A DNA stretch of 64,000 bases from Molanna angustata (GCA_963576475.1 OY754974.1:8351974-8415973); one strand, 5' to 3'. Positions 28,501-42,654 are shown, counted from the stretch's first letter. Program-made: numbers and translations. Notes: a model not told the origin generated them from the letters alone.

Positions 28501-30514
28501 AATTAAAGTTAACACATTTAGATGGGTTGGCACGACCATGTAGACGATATTTTTAAAGATGAAAGTGCAAGAAACGTGAACCACAGACGAACATGTCTCC
28601 GACGATGTATGAATGTTGCTGAGGCGATGAATGTGTGTCAAGGTGGAAAAATGCGGCGTTCGGTTCTCTTTGCCTACCCCGTGAGGGCCATGGCGTGTTG
28701 GTCTGTAAGTATGTACGTAGGTATGTATGTATAGTTAAAAGTTAAAATTCGTCTGTGTATACATGCTAAGTCCTTTTTTTATTCGTATAATTTTCATAGT
28801 CCTAGAACGTCGCTATTAATTTGGTCTCTCTTGAATCGAGGTTTTTGTGAATATCCTGGGATATTATTCTAGGTATGCAGCTTGGTACTTTCGGACCGGG
28901 TCGTAGGTACCCGCGCGAAAAAAAAACATCGATACATGTCGGTATTCTGAGGATGATTTAGATATTAAACCTAGGGTCGTGATCTTTTCGACTGTAGTTT
29001 TTTTTCTTTTGTTTTTATTTTTTCGTAGTGCGAAGAATAGGTTGAGTTAAATTTCTATTTCACTCGTTACTGGGTCTTAACCTTCTAGTGTTAGGTCCTT
29101 ATTACCGGGAGGTTTTTTTATTTTATTCATGCTCTCATTTCTTTCCTGGGTTATTTAATCATTCGATTCTTTATTTATTTATTTGTTTATCTAGCCGTTT
29201 ATCCTCTGAAATGGTTGTCTACCACTTCCTACGTTTACTTATTTTTTCGTATCTCTTTTCTCTGATTGCGTTAGTTATTTATTTACGTATTTATTACCCT
29301 ATACCTATCGGTAATTTTTCTTTCAGCCATCACTCTGTTGGTTTACTTACGTGTTTATTTCTACATTCACGTAATTGGCTTACTCCCCAGCTCATTAATT
29401 TATTTAATTTTGTTTACTGTTAAATATGTAGGTATTGTTCCCGAAATTAAAATAATTAAATAAATAAATCAATTTTCCTGTTTTCTATCTCCTTTCGGTC
29501 CGCAACGATTCGACAGTGGGTAAGCCCTGGCTACCTCTACTTATATTTCCTTGTCTGGTCTCATTCAAATTTATGTGTCCTACCCTATGATACCTTGGGG
29601 TGGTCTAGTGATCTAGTGACCGAACACCGTCTGGACTCACATGCGTTCCCACGAACTAGATTTGCCGGGCCACATCGCCGTCCGTCTAATTTCTGATTTA
29701 TCGTATCCGTTAGAGCGGCTCGCGAAATCTGACACCTTTCTCCAACGGACATTCCAGTGGCGTAACTAGCTCTACCTACTTGGTCGTTTGATGTTGTTCA
29801 ATACGAAACATCTCTGTGTTTTCTCAAACCAAAATTAAAAATACCGAAAATATTTTTATTATTCACGGTGAGCTTGTCTGTTGATTTCTTATTTATGCCG
29901 CCAAATTATAACTTTTGGGTAATTAAATTATTTACCGATTAATTATTTACTTATTGTTTTCTCAAACCAAAATTAAAAATACCGAAATTATTTTTATTAT
30001 TCACGGTGAGCTTGTCTGTTGATTTCCTATTTATGCCGCCAAATTATAACTTATGGGTAATTAAATTATTTACCGATTAATTATTTACTTATTGTCATTT
30101 CGTTAATTATCACCCGACACTAATTAGCTATATCCCATTCTATTGAATAGGATCCAGCGATTACTAGCAATTTCTTCTGAAAGCATTTTCCTATGTCAGA
30201 AGCAAATTTTTTTTTTTTTTTTTCTTAAGACTTGTTCCCGCTTCTATTTTTCTGATTACCCAAAATATTTCGGTACGCCCATGTCGCATTTCGATGTCTC
30301 GACCGTTGGCGTGTTCCCATGGACCAGCCAAGATATCCATATGTGTCAATTATAAGTTATTGCGTCCTGCCTGGCACTTCCTTGCGACCGACAAGGTTCT
30401 CCGGGGCTAAACCAACATACCACCTACGCAGGATTCTGCGAAATATGCACGTCTCTAGTGTCTGAGACCCGACGCGTGATTTTGTTCAAATACCTATCCA
30501 TGTTGGATATATCA
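25512..30514 (-). repeat. 5' LTR of the large Gypsy-like element (5,003 bp)
   Basis: This copy carries the same internal features as the 3' LTR, shifted by 12,151: hairpins at 26,109-26,202, 40-bp repeat at 26,762-26,841, LINE tails at 27,896-27,986 and 28,413-28,733, and 138-bp duplication at 29,818-30,094. In a working element this copy drives transcription of gag-pol toward lower coordinates. Confidence 0.9.
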
Positions 30515-30522
30515 TAACAATT

Positions 30523-32165
30523 CACCTTTGATTAAATTATCCCAGTAACTAAAAAAGGAATATTTATCCCTAAACACCTGATCCCGATTTTTTCTCCTTG
30601 TCCTTTTTTTGCTATGAAGTATTTTTTTTTTGTTAACGAAGTATAACAATTGTTGTTTTTGTTTTTTTTTGCTTTCATCCTTTTGTTGATGTACATTCAC
30701 AATTTTTCATACTTTGTAATCTGGCTGGTCATAGTACCACAACTGTACTAGTAAAGATTACGGATGACATTAGACGTGCTATGAACAATAAACAACTTAC
30801 AATTCTCACACTACTCGATTTCAGTAGCGCGTTTAATTCTGTTGATTTTGACATTCTTCTAGCTAAGTTGTCCTCGCTAAACATAGCTCATCCAGTATTG
30901 GAGTGGTTCAGTTATCTTGGCAATCGTAAACAATGCATAAAGATAACTAACTCTACCTATGATTATGCTGTCTGGAGTACCGCAAGGTGGAGTTTTATCT
31001 CCACTGTTATTTTCCATATTTATTAATTCTATCACTACAAACCTCAGATGTAAATATCATCTTTTTGCAGACGATCTTCATTTATATTTCCATTTTAATA
31101 CTTACCTCTGATATTAACAATGCAGTCCTTCACATGAATGAAGATCTTAAATTTATCTCTTCTTAGTTATCGGATCATGGTCTTCTTATTAATCCGACTA
31201 AGTCCCAGGCAATTATAACTGGTAGTCCTCGTCTGCTATCATCTATAAGGAATTTGCAACTCCCACTGCTGTATATCAATAACCAATGCATTCCTTATAC
31301 CAGGGTTGTAAAAGATCTTGGAATCTTTATCCATGATGACCTTTCGTGGCATGAACAGGTATCGCATGTTAGTAAATCTATTTTCTTTGCCCTACATTCA
31401 CTTAATAATTTCCTTCCATTCCGTTGTAAAATAACTCTAGCTCAATCACTTTTTCTTCCATAGCTTGATTATGCCGATGTATGCTATTTGGATGCAAATG
31501 AAGTGCATCTCAATAAACTTGAACGTCTTCAGAATATATGTATTAGATTCATCTTTGGATTGAAAAAATTTGATCACATATCATCTTACCACAATCTTTT
31601 TTGTTGGCCCAGGATTCGGCAGCGGCGCAATATACACATTTTGTCACTATTGTACAATATTCTCTCCAACCCAAACCTGCCACAGTACCTCAAAAGCAAA
31701 TTCACTTATTCATCCAATCATGGACATCCACTCCGATCTGCTGAACGTACAACACTATCCATAATACAGAATTTCTCAGCTCTTCGTTTGAAGTACAATC
31801 AGCAAGATTATGGAATAGCCTTAGTCCGGATATTGCGTCGTCTAACTCACTTTGTATTTTCAAGAAAAAACTAAAGAAGGAATATTTATCCTTGAACACC
31901 TGATCCCGATTTCCTCTCCTGTCCTTACCCTATCCTTTTTTCTTGCTATGAATTATTATTTATTTTTTTTGTTTTAATAGTATTTAAGTGTAATATATAT
32001 TTTCTTTGTTATCTTTTACTGTTATTCTTTTGCTGTTGTACGTATCAATGTTGTCATACTTTGTATTCTGGTTGGTTGGAAGAAATTGCCTAATGGCAAT
32101 AAGCCCGCAAGTGTGCAATTATATTTGTTTATATTATGTACAAGAAGATGTATAAATAAATAGGA
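30523..32165 (+). pseudogene. LINE (RT domain, no RNase H seen) with a partial 3' UTR in front
   Basis: Frames in order: ITDDIRRAMNNKQLTILTLL and FSSAFNSVDFDILLAKL (30,760-30,880), a frameshift near 30,960, SGVPQGGVLSPLLFSIFIN (30,970-31,030), FADDLHLYF (about 31,065), VVKDLGIFIHDDLSWHEQ (31,299-31,350), then a C-terminal region to 31,880. It ends TTGGAAGAAATTGCC...GGCAATAA near 32,105. The first 190 bp (30,535-30,720) repeat the 3' UTR of the same family (31,870-32,075), so two copies are joined head to tail. Confidence 0.8.
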
Positions 32166-32439
32166 CGACCTCCTTTTAAATTAAATTCTGGTTATTAAAG
32201 AAATGTTCAAAAAAAAAACTCACGCAAATCACGGTTTGACTGTATTTAGCAAATTTTAGACGTGAAATGTCGTTACAGATTTGGGCCACGTCATATAGTA
32301 AAATTTCAAATTAAGTTGTAAAAAAATGAAACTGGATGTAGTAAATTATACTAAATAATATTAATTATGGACGTCCCATATTAAACTGTCAATACATAAA
32401 ATCATCGTCGAAAATAACACAAAAAATATTATTGTTCTT
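32166..32439. other. AT-rich stretch, nothing recognised
   Basis: No gene or clear repeat. Confidence 0.4.
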
Positions 32440-32981
32440 GATGGCCATGAATGTGCTCATGCACCTTTAATGCCGGGACAGACCCTCGTCGATGGGCGAA
32501 GGGGAGAAGCTATCCAGCAAAAGCATCCCCGGATCCCAGACACCGGCAGATGCCTGTGTCAAAAGCGAAATACAGGCTGTTGATCCAGGGTCTAGTGCGA
32601 TTCAACAGCGTTTGGAGCACATTCCAAACACTGCTACGATTCAGGAAGGCGGCTCTTTCGCGTAATGGTGCTGTGTCGATCCATTTTGCCACTCCAAGTG
32701 TTACGTCCACGGCTGCCGATGTGAAGCGAGCCAGACCTCTGGACACGGCTCAGAGCTGTTCTGGGTACAAGGAATGCAGACACGCATCCCTCGGCCGTTT
32801 AGTGAACGTCATCTGTCCTGAAGGCAGCGGTAGGCGTCGCAGCACCATCCAGCGGGAATAATGTCATAGTCCTGGACAGTAGCGGATCCTGTACCGGAAA
32901 GAGCTTCGGTACTGTTTCACACTTGTCTTGGAGCCGCAGCCTGCAGTGTCACTCTTGACCCTTGCCACCCTGAGGACACCT
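32440..32981 (+). repeat. GC-rich dispersed repeat, copy 1
   Basis: An island of high GC in AT-rich DNA. It shares CGTCGATGGGCGAAGGGG, CAACAGCGTTTGGA and GGCTGCCGATGTG with copies at 52,480-52,872 (minus) and 53,437-53,730 (plus). None keeps a common long frame, so coding is unproven. A long hairpin follows directly. Confidence 0.65.
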
Positions 32982-33165
32982 GGGGGGCAAGTCTGGTTCG
33001 ACCGGCGAAACCAAAACCCCAGTGATTACCCATATCATGGATATAATTATCGTATGGAGCTCTATGATATCTAAAGATATTGTAGAACTCCATATAATAA
33101 TTATATCCATGATATGGGTAAACAAGGAGGGTTTTCATTTCGACGGTCAACCAGACTTGCCCCCC
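32982..33165. repeat. 184-bp inverted repeat (hairpin)
   Basis: The left arm runs GGGGGGCAAGTCTGGTTCGA...ATTACCCATATCATGGATAT; the right arm mirrors it, ending ACCAGACTTGCCCCC. The centre is near 33,074. The inner half pairs almost perfectly, the outer half with a few mismatches. Confidence 0.8.
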
Positions 33166-33296
33166 TGAACTGGGTTCACTATCCATTCACCCATCACCAC
33201 CCAGAGCTGGGTAATCGAACACATAACTGGCAAAATAACATCTTACATGGTTCACCACCCATTCTGGATGATGTCATTTTTGGTGAGACTTCCTTT

Positions 33297-33745
33297 TATT
33301 TATTTATTTATTTATTTAGGGACAAATACAGTCTTAAAATACTAAAATGGAATAATACACTATAAAATAAAAACAAACAGACCAATTACATATGTCCACA
33401 GATATTAAATATAAAACATTTCAAACATAATAAATTTAAATATAACTAAGATGTATGTTTGCCTGTGACGGGAAAGGAAAAGGATGGGAAAAGGATTATG
33501 ACAGTTAAATTGTTATATTTTTGTTACAAACAACAACTCAAAATGTAAATAAAAGTATACAAAAGATAATATTAGAAAAAACAAAAATAACTAACAAAAA
33601 AAAAAAAAAAATATTCAACATACGAGTTCATGCTATGCACTTATAGAGAGAATTTTTGTATGCGTTATTACTAGCGGTGAATATATCAGAATGTGTGATA
33701 CTGGCTGAGAGGTTGACATTATAGAAGTTACAAGCCCTTTTGATA
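33297..33745 (-). mobile_element. LINE 3' end with (AAAT)n tail, copy 1
   Basis: The minus strand ends TATTTGTCCCTAAATAAATA. Upstream, FIKRACNFYNVNLSASITHS (about 33,740-33,680) looks like a LINE C-terminal remnant. Confidence 0.6.
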
Positions 33746-33747
33746 AA

Positions 33748-33943
33748 CTCATTTTATTTATTTATTTATTTATTTAGGGACAAATACAGTCTTAAAATAC
33801 TAAAATGGAATAATACACTATAAAATAAAAACAAACAGACCAATTACATATGTCAACAGATATTAAATATAAAACATTTCAAACATCATAAATTTAAATA
33901 TAACTAAGATGTATGTTTGCCTGTGACGGGAAAGGAAAAGGAA
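33748..33943 (-). mobile_element. LINE 3' end with (AAAT)n tail, copy 2
   Basis: Nearly identical to 33,297-33,495 (about 195 bp, a few differences) and in the same direction. Independent insertion or duplication cannot be told apart. Confidence 0.75.
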
Positions 33944-34010
33944 AAAAGTGAATTTAAAAAAGTGAAGTGAATTTAAAAAAGTGAAGTGAATTTATAAAGT
34001 GAATTTAATT
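33942..34010. repeat. Short tandem repeat GTGAAGTGAATTTAAAAAA
   Basis: About three and a half units, the last ones degraded. Confidence 0.7.
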
Positions 34011-34930
34011 TTCATTATGATAAAATTAACATTTTTGCTGTCCTTTTGTGTTTTATATATACTTGTGATATGATGTGTCACAATAAATGTAATGTCCTAT
34101 AATTTATCACAGGAATAGTTACAGGACTTCACATTTTTTTTGTGACAGGTCATATTACAATTTATTGGCTCATACTAGACCCATAGGTCTCCATGGTTTT
34201 GAATATTTCATTCCCGTCAAACAGCACGGATCAAGATTGAATGACTGAATCAAGAAGAAAAAACATTCACAGTGATCATAGTTTTAATCTTAATACAAAA
34301 GAAGAAAAAAATATTTACAAAATTATATTTGGGGGTATTGTTAGTGAAGAAGATTGATCTCACCAAAGTATAGCTATATATAGCTGTTTGTGATGCAATG
34401 CCTTCTAATAAGTGTAAATCGATACATCCATCATGAAAAGTAAAAAAGTCTCCTAACAAACTTGAAATATCATAAAAAGAAAAAGATGAAGTTCAAAAAA
34501 TAGACGTCTTCTTAAATCACAAAAAATTGCAAATTTAAACTCTATTAACCCAACATATTCGCTCATTTTGAAAAATCGCCTTTAAATCACAGCCGCCATA
34601 TTGGTTTCTCATATTTTAAATAAAACAAAGAAGTTTCAATTATTTAGAAATCTGAGCCTTGTGATTAGTAGAATTCGATATTCATCTTGAAAAGTCAAAA
34701 AAGAAGAAGTTTAAATAAGGCATCTTCTTAAAAATGTGGCAAATTTGAACTTGATAATCACATAATTACTGCTTATTTTCCTCTGCCACCATTCTAGAAT
34801 TTTCGCAGTGTTTTGAAATCCAAAATGAAGATGTTTTTTTACTCAAAAACAACTTTTTAAAATAAGCTTACAGACAATTTCTTAACTATACGAAAAAAAA
34901 AGTTGATATAATTTCTGATACTTATAAGAG
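34011..34930. other. AT-rich intergenic DNA with a diverged tandem duplication
   Basis: 34,430-34,620 and 34,670-34,860 share worn segments (CATCTTGAAAAGTCAAAAAA, TCTTCTTAAA, GCAAATTT, GCC-CCAT). No gene recognised. Confidence 0.4.
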
Positions 34931-34944
34931 TTTCCGCATAATGA

Positions 34945-35112
34945 ATTTTTCATATGGTCAACTATCCATACGGTAAGTTGTCTTCACTGTCCATTGTTCG
35001 CATGGTCAGTTGTCTCCATGGTCAAATGTCCCATCGCCAACTGTTCTCATGGTTAATTTTCCATGAGGTGAATCGTCCCCACAGTCAACTGCTCATACAG
35101 AGTAAATTTTCC
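34945..35112. repeat. Degenerate minisatellite, unit about 20 bp (CATGGTCAACTGTC)
   Basis: Eight or so imperfect units such as CATATGGTCAACTATC, CGCATGGTCAGTTGTC, CCATGGTCAAATGTC and CTCATGGTTAATTTTC. It is 300 bp downstream of BCKDHA. Confidence 0.75.
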
Positions 35113-35367
35113 ATTCAGTTAAAAGGGTGTAGGTCAATATGTCTGGGAACCATGATATTTATCTAATTTACGCCAGCGCATTCTGATATTCTTTATTATT
35201 CTTAACAAAACAATATATAAGGTAGGTAATACAAATTTTACCTTCTAAAAACCCCTATAAAATAAACAAAATGTATTATTAAATTATAACTGATATTATT
35301 TTTATTACAAGGATGAATAATTTGGATTGTTTTCGATGAACGTTATAATTTTTATTATATTAAATAA

Positions 35368-35462
35368 TTTTGTGCTTGTTGACATATTATGTATTATTTA
35401 TGTGTCACTTTTAATTTTAATTTTGTGTTTGTTGACATATGTATTATTTATGTGTCACTTTT
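35368..35462. repeat. Direct duplication over the BCKDHA stop codon
   Basis: Two units of TTGTG(C/T)TTGTTGACATAT...GTATTATTTATGTGTCACTTTTAA, 40-48 bp apart. The right-hand one contains the last codons and stop of BCKDHA. Confidence 0.75.
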
Positions 35463-37884
35463 AAAATTTGAAAGAGGATAATGATCTTTGTACTTGGCTA
35501 AATGTTCTTCCATTTCTTTCATTTGTTTCCTGCAAATAAAAACAATGAATTTATTGAACTGTATGAAATGTGAGATTTTTTTATAAAATAAATTAATTAA
35601 TTCACACTCAATCACATTAATTAATCAAAAAATTAATTTCTTTTTTGTAAAGGAACTAACTTTATATGACTTGGCACATCATGATAAACATCAGTGAACA
35701 TTTCTTTCCAGTTGGGTTTTTCTTTTCTTTCAGCTTCTTTCATTGTATCTAAAATAAGTTTCCTAGCTTCTGATGTACACATATTTTCTTTTTCTTGATT
35801 CCACCAATATTTGGATTCCATGTATAGCCTCAGTTTTACAATAGGGCTTTCAGTTGTATTCCATTTGTTAATTTCTGAAACATCTCTGTAAGCGCTACTA
35901 TCATCTGAAGTTGAATGGTGACCAACTCTGAAATAATAATTATAGACTGTCATTTTTATTTCACTCAATGGAATTTAATGAACTTTCATTTCAACAAATT
36001 TAAATTACCTGTAACCCATTGCTTCGATTAAAACTGGTTTATTATTTTTCACAGCATACTCTTTTGCCATTTTTGTTGCATTATATACAGCAAATACGTC
36101 AGTTCCATCAACACGAATAGTGTTTATTCCAAAAGCTGGGCCTCTCGCTCCTATTCCATCACCTTTGTATTGTTCATTTGATGATGTTGATATAGCAAAA
36201 CCATTGTTCCGACTGTAATGTAATAAATTTAAGATAAATTCAATCTACTGAATGAGATAAACAGAAACTCTTTTAGAGGTACCTACAGTGACCACATGCT
36301 TTAATTGTGGAAAGTATATGACAAAAAATTGAGAGTATTATCAAAGTACTTAATCAAAAAGATAAATTTATGAGGTAAAATATCTTATAAATAAAGTAAT
36401 CAACTTAGTTAAGCTGACTGAATCAGCAAAAAAGTAAAATTTATTACCACACAAAATATAGCCACAAACCAAAGTAGGATCATAACATTTCAATCATCCT
36501 CTTCAGCATTACAACCCTGTGTGGCGTGTAAGCCTTAGCTTCCTCTAAGAACTGTCGCCATCTCCATCAATCTATCACAGCCGTTTTCAAATTTCTCTCA
36601 TAATATTTTAATAATAGATATAAATAAAATCCTGTTATTGTTTATGAAATAATGAAATGTATTTACCAGAAAAATATAATTGGACAGTCTAATGTAGCAG
36701 AGAAATTAAATGCCGGATGTGCATCGCCTTCAGAAGCTGCCCCCTCACCAAAATAGCAAATAACACAGCGCTTATTTTTTGGATCCCTTTTGTATACATA
36801 TGCTGAGCCCACTGCCTGTGGTAGCTGCGTGCCTGAAAGTCAATTATTTTTTACAATAAAAGATTTGTCTTTTTAGATATATAAGAAAAATATTACTCTA
36901 TGATAAATTACAAATAAATCATTCAAATATAATTGACCTAATGGACTAGATATAGTAGCGATGTTTAATTCCTTATTCCCATAATGTACAGGCATCTGTT
37001 TTCCTTTCCCTTGATCTTCGTGATTTCCATAACATTGGTTAATTAAATCTTTGACTGACATTCCCCTCCATATAAATACACCACATTCTCTGTATTGAGC
37101 ATAAACCATATCATCTACACTCAAAGCTGCTGCGCTGCCAAATTGCATGGCTTCCTCACCATAATTTGTCATATAAAATGAAATTCTTCCTTGCCTAAAA
37201 GATTTAATAAATTTAATATTTAATAAATTATTTCAAATCACTATTATTTTATATATTAGGTGTATATAAATATCCACATCAAATTAAAGATTATTCATTG
37301 GTATCTATTATCTAATTTGAGAGAATGTGTTCAATGTTGAAATATTTAATCAACAATCAACATTTGAATTTTGAAATAAGACGAAACGCATACTAGAAAA
37401 CTTATAAATGAAATACTTATTATTTTTTTATTCCTAGCAAATAAATTTGAGAAATGCTTACCTTTGAGATTCATACATGATTTTATCCAAAGTATTTAGT
37501 AATGTCATTTCTTTGTATATTTTTGTCACCACATCTTGAGATAATCCAGGATCTTCTTTTTGCACTACCTCTCCAGAATTATGCATGACTCGATAAATTG
37601 GTAAGGGTTCATAATTTTTGGCTTCGGTGAAAATAAGTTCATTGGTCATGGGGGCTTTGCAGCCCGGAAACAAACTTTCATTATCCAAGAACACTCTATC
37701 TTGTTTTGGTTGAATGGTTGTTGATAAAGCCTTTATAGTGAAAACAAGACACAAAGATTATTTTTAGGTTGGAGACTGATTGTTATTTGTAATATTTATT
37801 ATAAGTATTGAATGTACATACCGCCACATTATTTTTGATTGACAAACTTTTTAGAAAAGGTCTTGTAATTCTGGAAAGTGCCAT
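35448..37884 (-). CDS. BCKDHA: 2-oxoisovalerate dehydrogenase E1 subunit alpha, mitochondrial (complete, 7 exons)
   Basis: The exons on the minus strand are 37,884-37,822, 37,730-37,462, 37,194-36,938, 36,832-36,667, 36,212-36,009, 35,927-35,661 and 35,529-35,448. All junctions are GT-AG and phases agree, giving 1,308 nt and 435 aa, the usual length. The protein is the thiamine-diphosphate-binding E1-alpha of the branched-chain keto-acid dehydrogenase complex in the mitochondrial matrix, which decarboxylates keto acids from leucine, isoleucine and valine. The N-terminus ([14 protein letters not shown]) is basic and serine-rich, as in a mitochondrial presequence. The cofactor motif is present: [16 protein letters not shown], then [11 protein letters not shown] after about 27 residues. 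The regulatory phosphorylation loop [13 protein letters not shown] is intact. All introns are short, and I see no frameshift or missing key residue. The stop codon lies in a short direct duplication (35,368-35,462). Confidence 0.95.
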
Positions 37885-40044
<2,160 letters not shown>

Positions 40045-41000
40045 TTTATACATAAATACCATCACGCCCTCACGGGGTAGGTAGAGAGAACGGAACGCCA
40101 TATTTTTCTATCTTGACACACATTCATCGCCTCATCAACATTCATACATCGTCTTATACACATTTGTCTGTTGTTCACGCTTCTTACATTTCCGTCTTTC
40201 AAAATACCGTTCACATGGACGAGCCATCCTTTTCTTGGGCGCCCCCGACCTCTTATTCCATTCCTGTCAGCTTTGTATATTTTCTTAGTCAGGCGTTCTT
40301 CATTCATTCTCCCCAAGTGGCCAAACCATCTCAATGTGTTAACTTTCATTCTGTTAATTACATCTTTCTTCATCTTACATTCTTTCCTTGTATCTTCATT
40401 TCGAACTCTGTCATACATCGTTCTGTTACAAATTCTTCTAAGCGATCTCATTTCAACTGCATTTATTCTGCTTTCGTGCGACTTCTGCCATGTCCAGGTC
40501 TCACATGCATACGTCAGGGTTGGCACTACGATTGCATTATGAATGGCAACTTTAGCATCTTTTGATATGTTGCGATCATTCATAACTGGTCTAAGTGCTC
40601 CATTCACTCTGTTTCCTGCCATAACTCTTCTTTCAATATCCTTATCAGTCCGTCCATTCTGTTGGAACAAACTACCCAGATAGACATACTCGTCAACTTG
40701 TTCAAGCCATTCACTCTGTACTTATATTTGACACACTGTTCTGCTTTCACTCTTTTCAAAGACCATTACCTTTGATTTGCTGGCATTCATTCTAAGTCCA
40801 TTTTCTATGCATCCTTCATATGCAGAAATCAATGTAGAGATTAAAGAGCCAAGGGGACAACACGCACCCCTGTCTAACGCCATTATTTATAGAGAACCAT
40901 GTTGTTGTTGTGTCGTTAACACGAACACATGCTTTGCTGTTCTCATATAATGAAGCGATTGCACAGCTTATCAGCTTACTCTTCACTCCGTGCATCGATT
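40045..41000 (-). pseudogene. RTE-like LINE, 3' part of RT, internally deleted
   Basis: From the 5' side on the minus strand: HGVKSKLISCAIASLYENSK, GVRQGCVLSPWLFNLYID (RT motif 4/5 region), then a deletion that removes the FADD box and jumps to CIENGLRMNASKSKVMVFEK, and the C-terminal region to 40,062 (VVPTLTYACETWTW, RRICNRTMYDRVRNEDTRK, NTLRWFGHLGRMNEERL). The 3' end reads GCGTGATGGTATTTATG. A nested LINE separates it from its 5' piece at 42,655-42,712. It is the best C-terminal copy of the family in the window. Confidence 0.8.
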
Positions 41001-42654
41001 TTTTTTTTTTTTTTTTTATTATAACCCATCTAGAGACCCTCTCACGTCGACTCAATAGTAGTCCATTGTGATACTTTGCCTGCTAGATGTCATTCCATAG
41101 TCCTATCTCCTGGAAGAACTGTAAAATCCTTTGTGGATCGGTGTCTCTGATTTGCTTTTGATCAGCAATATGCAAACCTATTTTCTTTACTCTTGTTTGC
41201 ATTAGTGGGCCACATTCTGTAAGTAGATGCATCGGTGTTTCATGTTCATCCATGCAGAACCTGCATAGGTACATTTCCGATAGATTCATCGTGCATAGAT
41301 GTTTATTGAGTCTACAGTGACCAGTTAAGATTCTAGTAAGAATCCTAAGGTTATTCCTGCTCATTGTTAGGATCCGCTTAGAGTGTGTTGAAGAGAATCC
41401 TGAAATGAGTGCTTTTGAATGTCTTTGTCCTGGGGTAGATAACCAGAGTTCAGTGGCATTGTTAAGCATTCTTTGGTAAAGTGTTGATTTGACAATACTA
41501 TTAGCTAGGAGACAGTGAGGCTCTGGCCCATAGGTAGCTATGTCCGCTCCCCTATTTGCCAGAGCATCAGCCTCCTCGTTACCTTTATAATTGGAGTGTC
41601 CAGGTACCCATCTTAATATGATTTTGTTACCATAGTTTACTGATAGAGTCTTCAGCGCTTCAATGCAGTCTAGTACTGTTGATGAAGTTACTGTGTAGGA
41701 ATCAAGAGCTTTAAGAGCAGCTTGACTATCAGAGTAAATGTATATTCTGTGGTTCTTATAATTCCTTCTTAGGATTTCATAGGCACAGAGTGTTATGGCA
41801 CATATTTCTACCTGGAAGATCGTTGCATACTGTCCCAAGTGCTTGTGGATCTTCACCCTAGGCACTTGCCCATATATGCCCGATCCTATACCATTCTTTT
41901 TCTTGGATCCGTCAGTGTACCATATAAGTGCACCATTGGATTCCTGATACCAAACATCTGCTATTGTAGTTTTAGTTTGTATTTCTACTTTGTATGGTTT
42001 TTCAAAGTTGTAAACAGTTAATATTTTATCTGTTGGGAATGCAAGTAATTTGTCTTGAGATTCTATTTTGTTTAGATTTGCTTGGATTTCTAAATTTGTG
42101 TTTAGTTTATTTCCACTTGTTAGTCTTATAATACCTTCCTTTGCCATTTTTTCAAGGTATAAATGGAGAGGTGGTAGACTAATCATGGCCTCTAGAGAAG
42201 CGGTGGGAGTTGTGTGTAAGGCTCCCGTAATGAGCAAGCAGGCCAATCTTTGTAAACGTTTAAGTTTATCTACACAGCCTCTTTGTTGTAGTTTGTCATT
42301 CCAAACTGTTACAGCATAAGATACTATGGGTCTTATTATTGTAGTGTATGACCACAGAGCTTGTTGGGGTTTTAGTCCCCAATTATTCCCTATGAGTCTA
42401 TGGCATGTCCATAATGCTTTGATTGCTTTTTGAGCAACTTTTCCTACATGTTGTGTCCATGTTAATTTACTATCCAATGTTATACCTAGATATTTTACTT
42501 CATTGGAAAAGTCCAGTTTTTTTCCAAAGAATATTGGAGGTGAGAGTTTATCCAACTTTCTTTTCCTAGTGAAAGGTACAACAGTTGTTTTATTTGCATT
42601 AACTGTTAGTCCATTATCTTTGCACCAAACATCGATAGTATATTCCATAGTTTT
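41001..42654 (-). mobile_element. 5'-truncated RNase H-bearing LINE (I/R1-like) with poly-A, nested in the RTE-like LINE
   Basis: An intact 521-aa frame (42,648-41,083) starts in the RT thumb (WCKDNGLTVNANKT, VKYLGITLDSKLTWTQHV). It has a full RNase H domain: D246 in LIWYTDGSK, E281, D307 in YSDSQAALKALDS, D361 in GNEEADALANRGA, and H351. A C-terminal Cys/His motif follows (LCRFCMDEHETPMHLLTEC). After the stop come about 60 bp of UTR and a 20-plus poly-A run (poly-T at 40,999-41,020). The ATG of the frame falls at the truncation junction and is not the element's real start. The lack of stops suggests a fairly young copy. Confidence 0.85.

Larger units (their letters stand above)
13361..30514 (-). 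mobile_element. 17.15-kb Ty3/Gypsy-like LTR retrotransposon with 5-kb LTRs, no RT gene
   Basis: Two direct repeats (13,361-18,363 and 25,512-30,514, offset 12,151) flank a 7,148-bp interior. The bases just outside are TAAC on both sides (13,357-13,360 and 30,515-30,518), a 4-bp target-site duplication. Read on the minus strand, the element runs TGATATATCC...GGTGTATTA in each LTR. A tRNA-Lys-type primer site follows the right LTR and a purine tract precedes the left one. The gene order is gag, then protease and integrase in one frame. That is Gypsy order (integrase last), but no reverse transcriptase or RNase H is present anywhere inside. The LTR copies differ at only a few positions that I could see, so insertion was recent. 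Confidence 0.9.
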
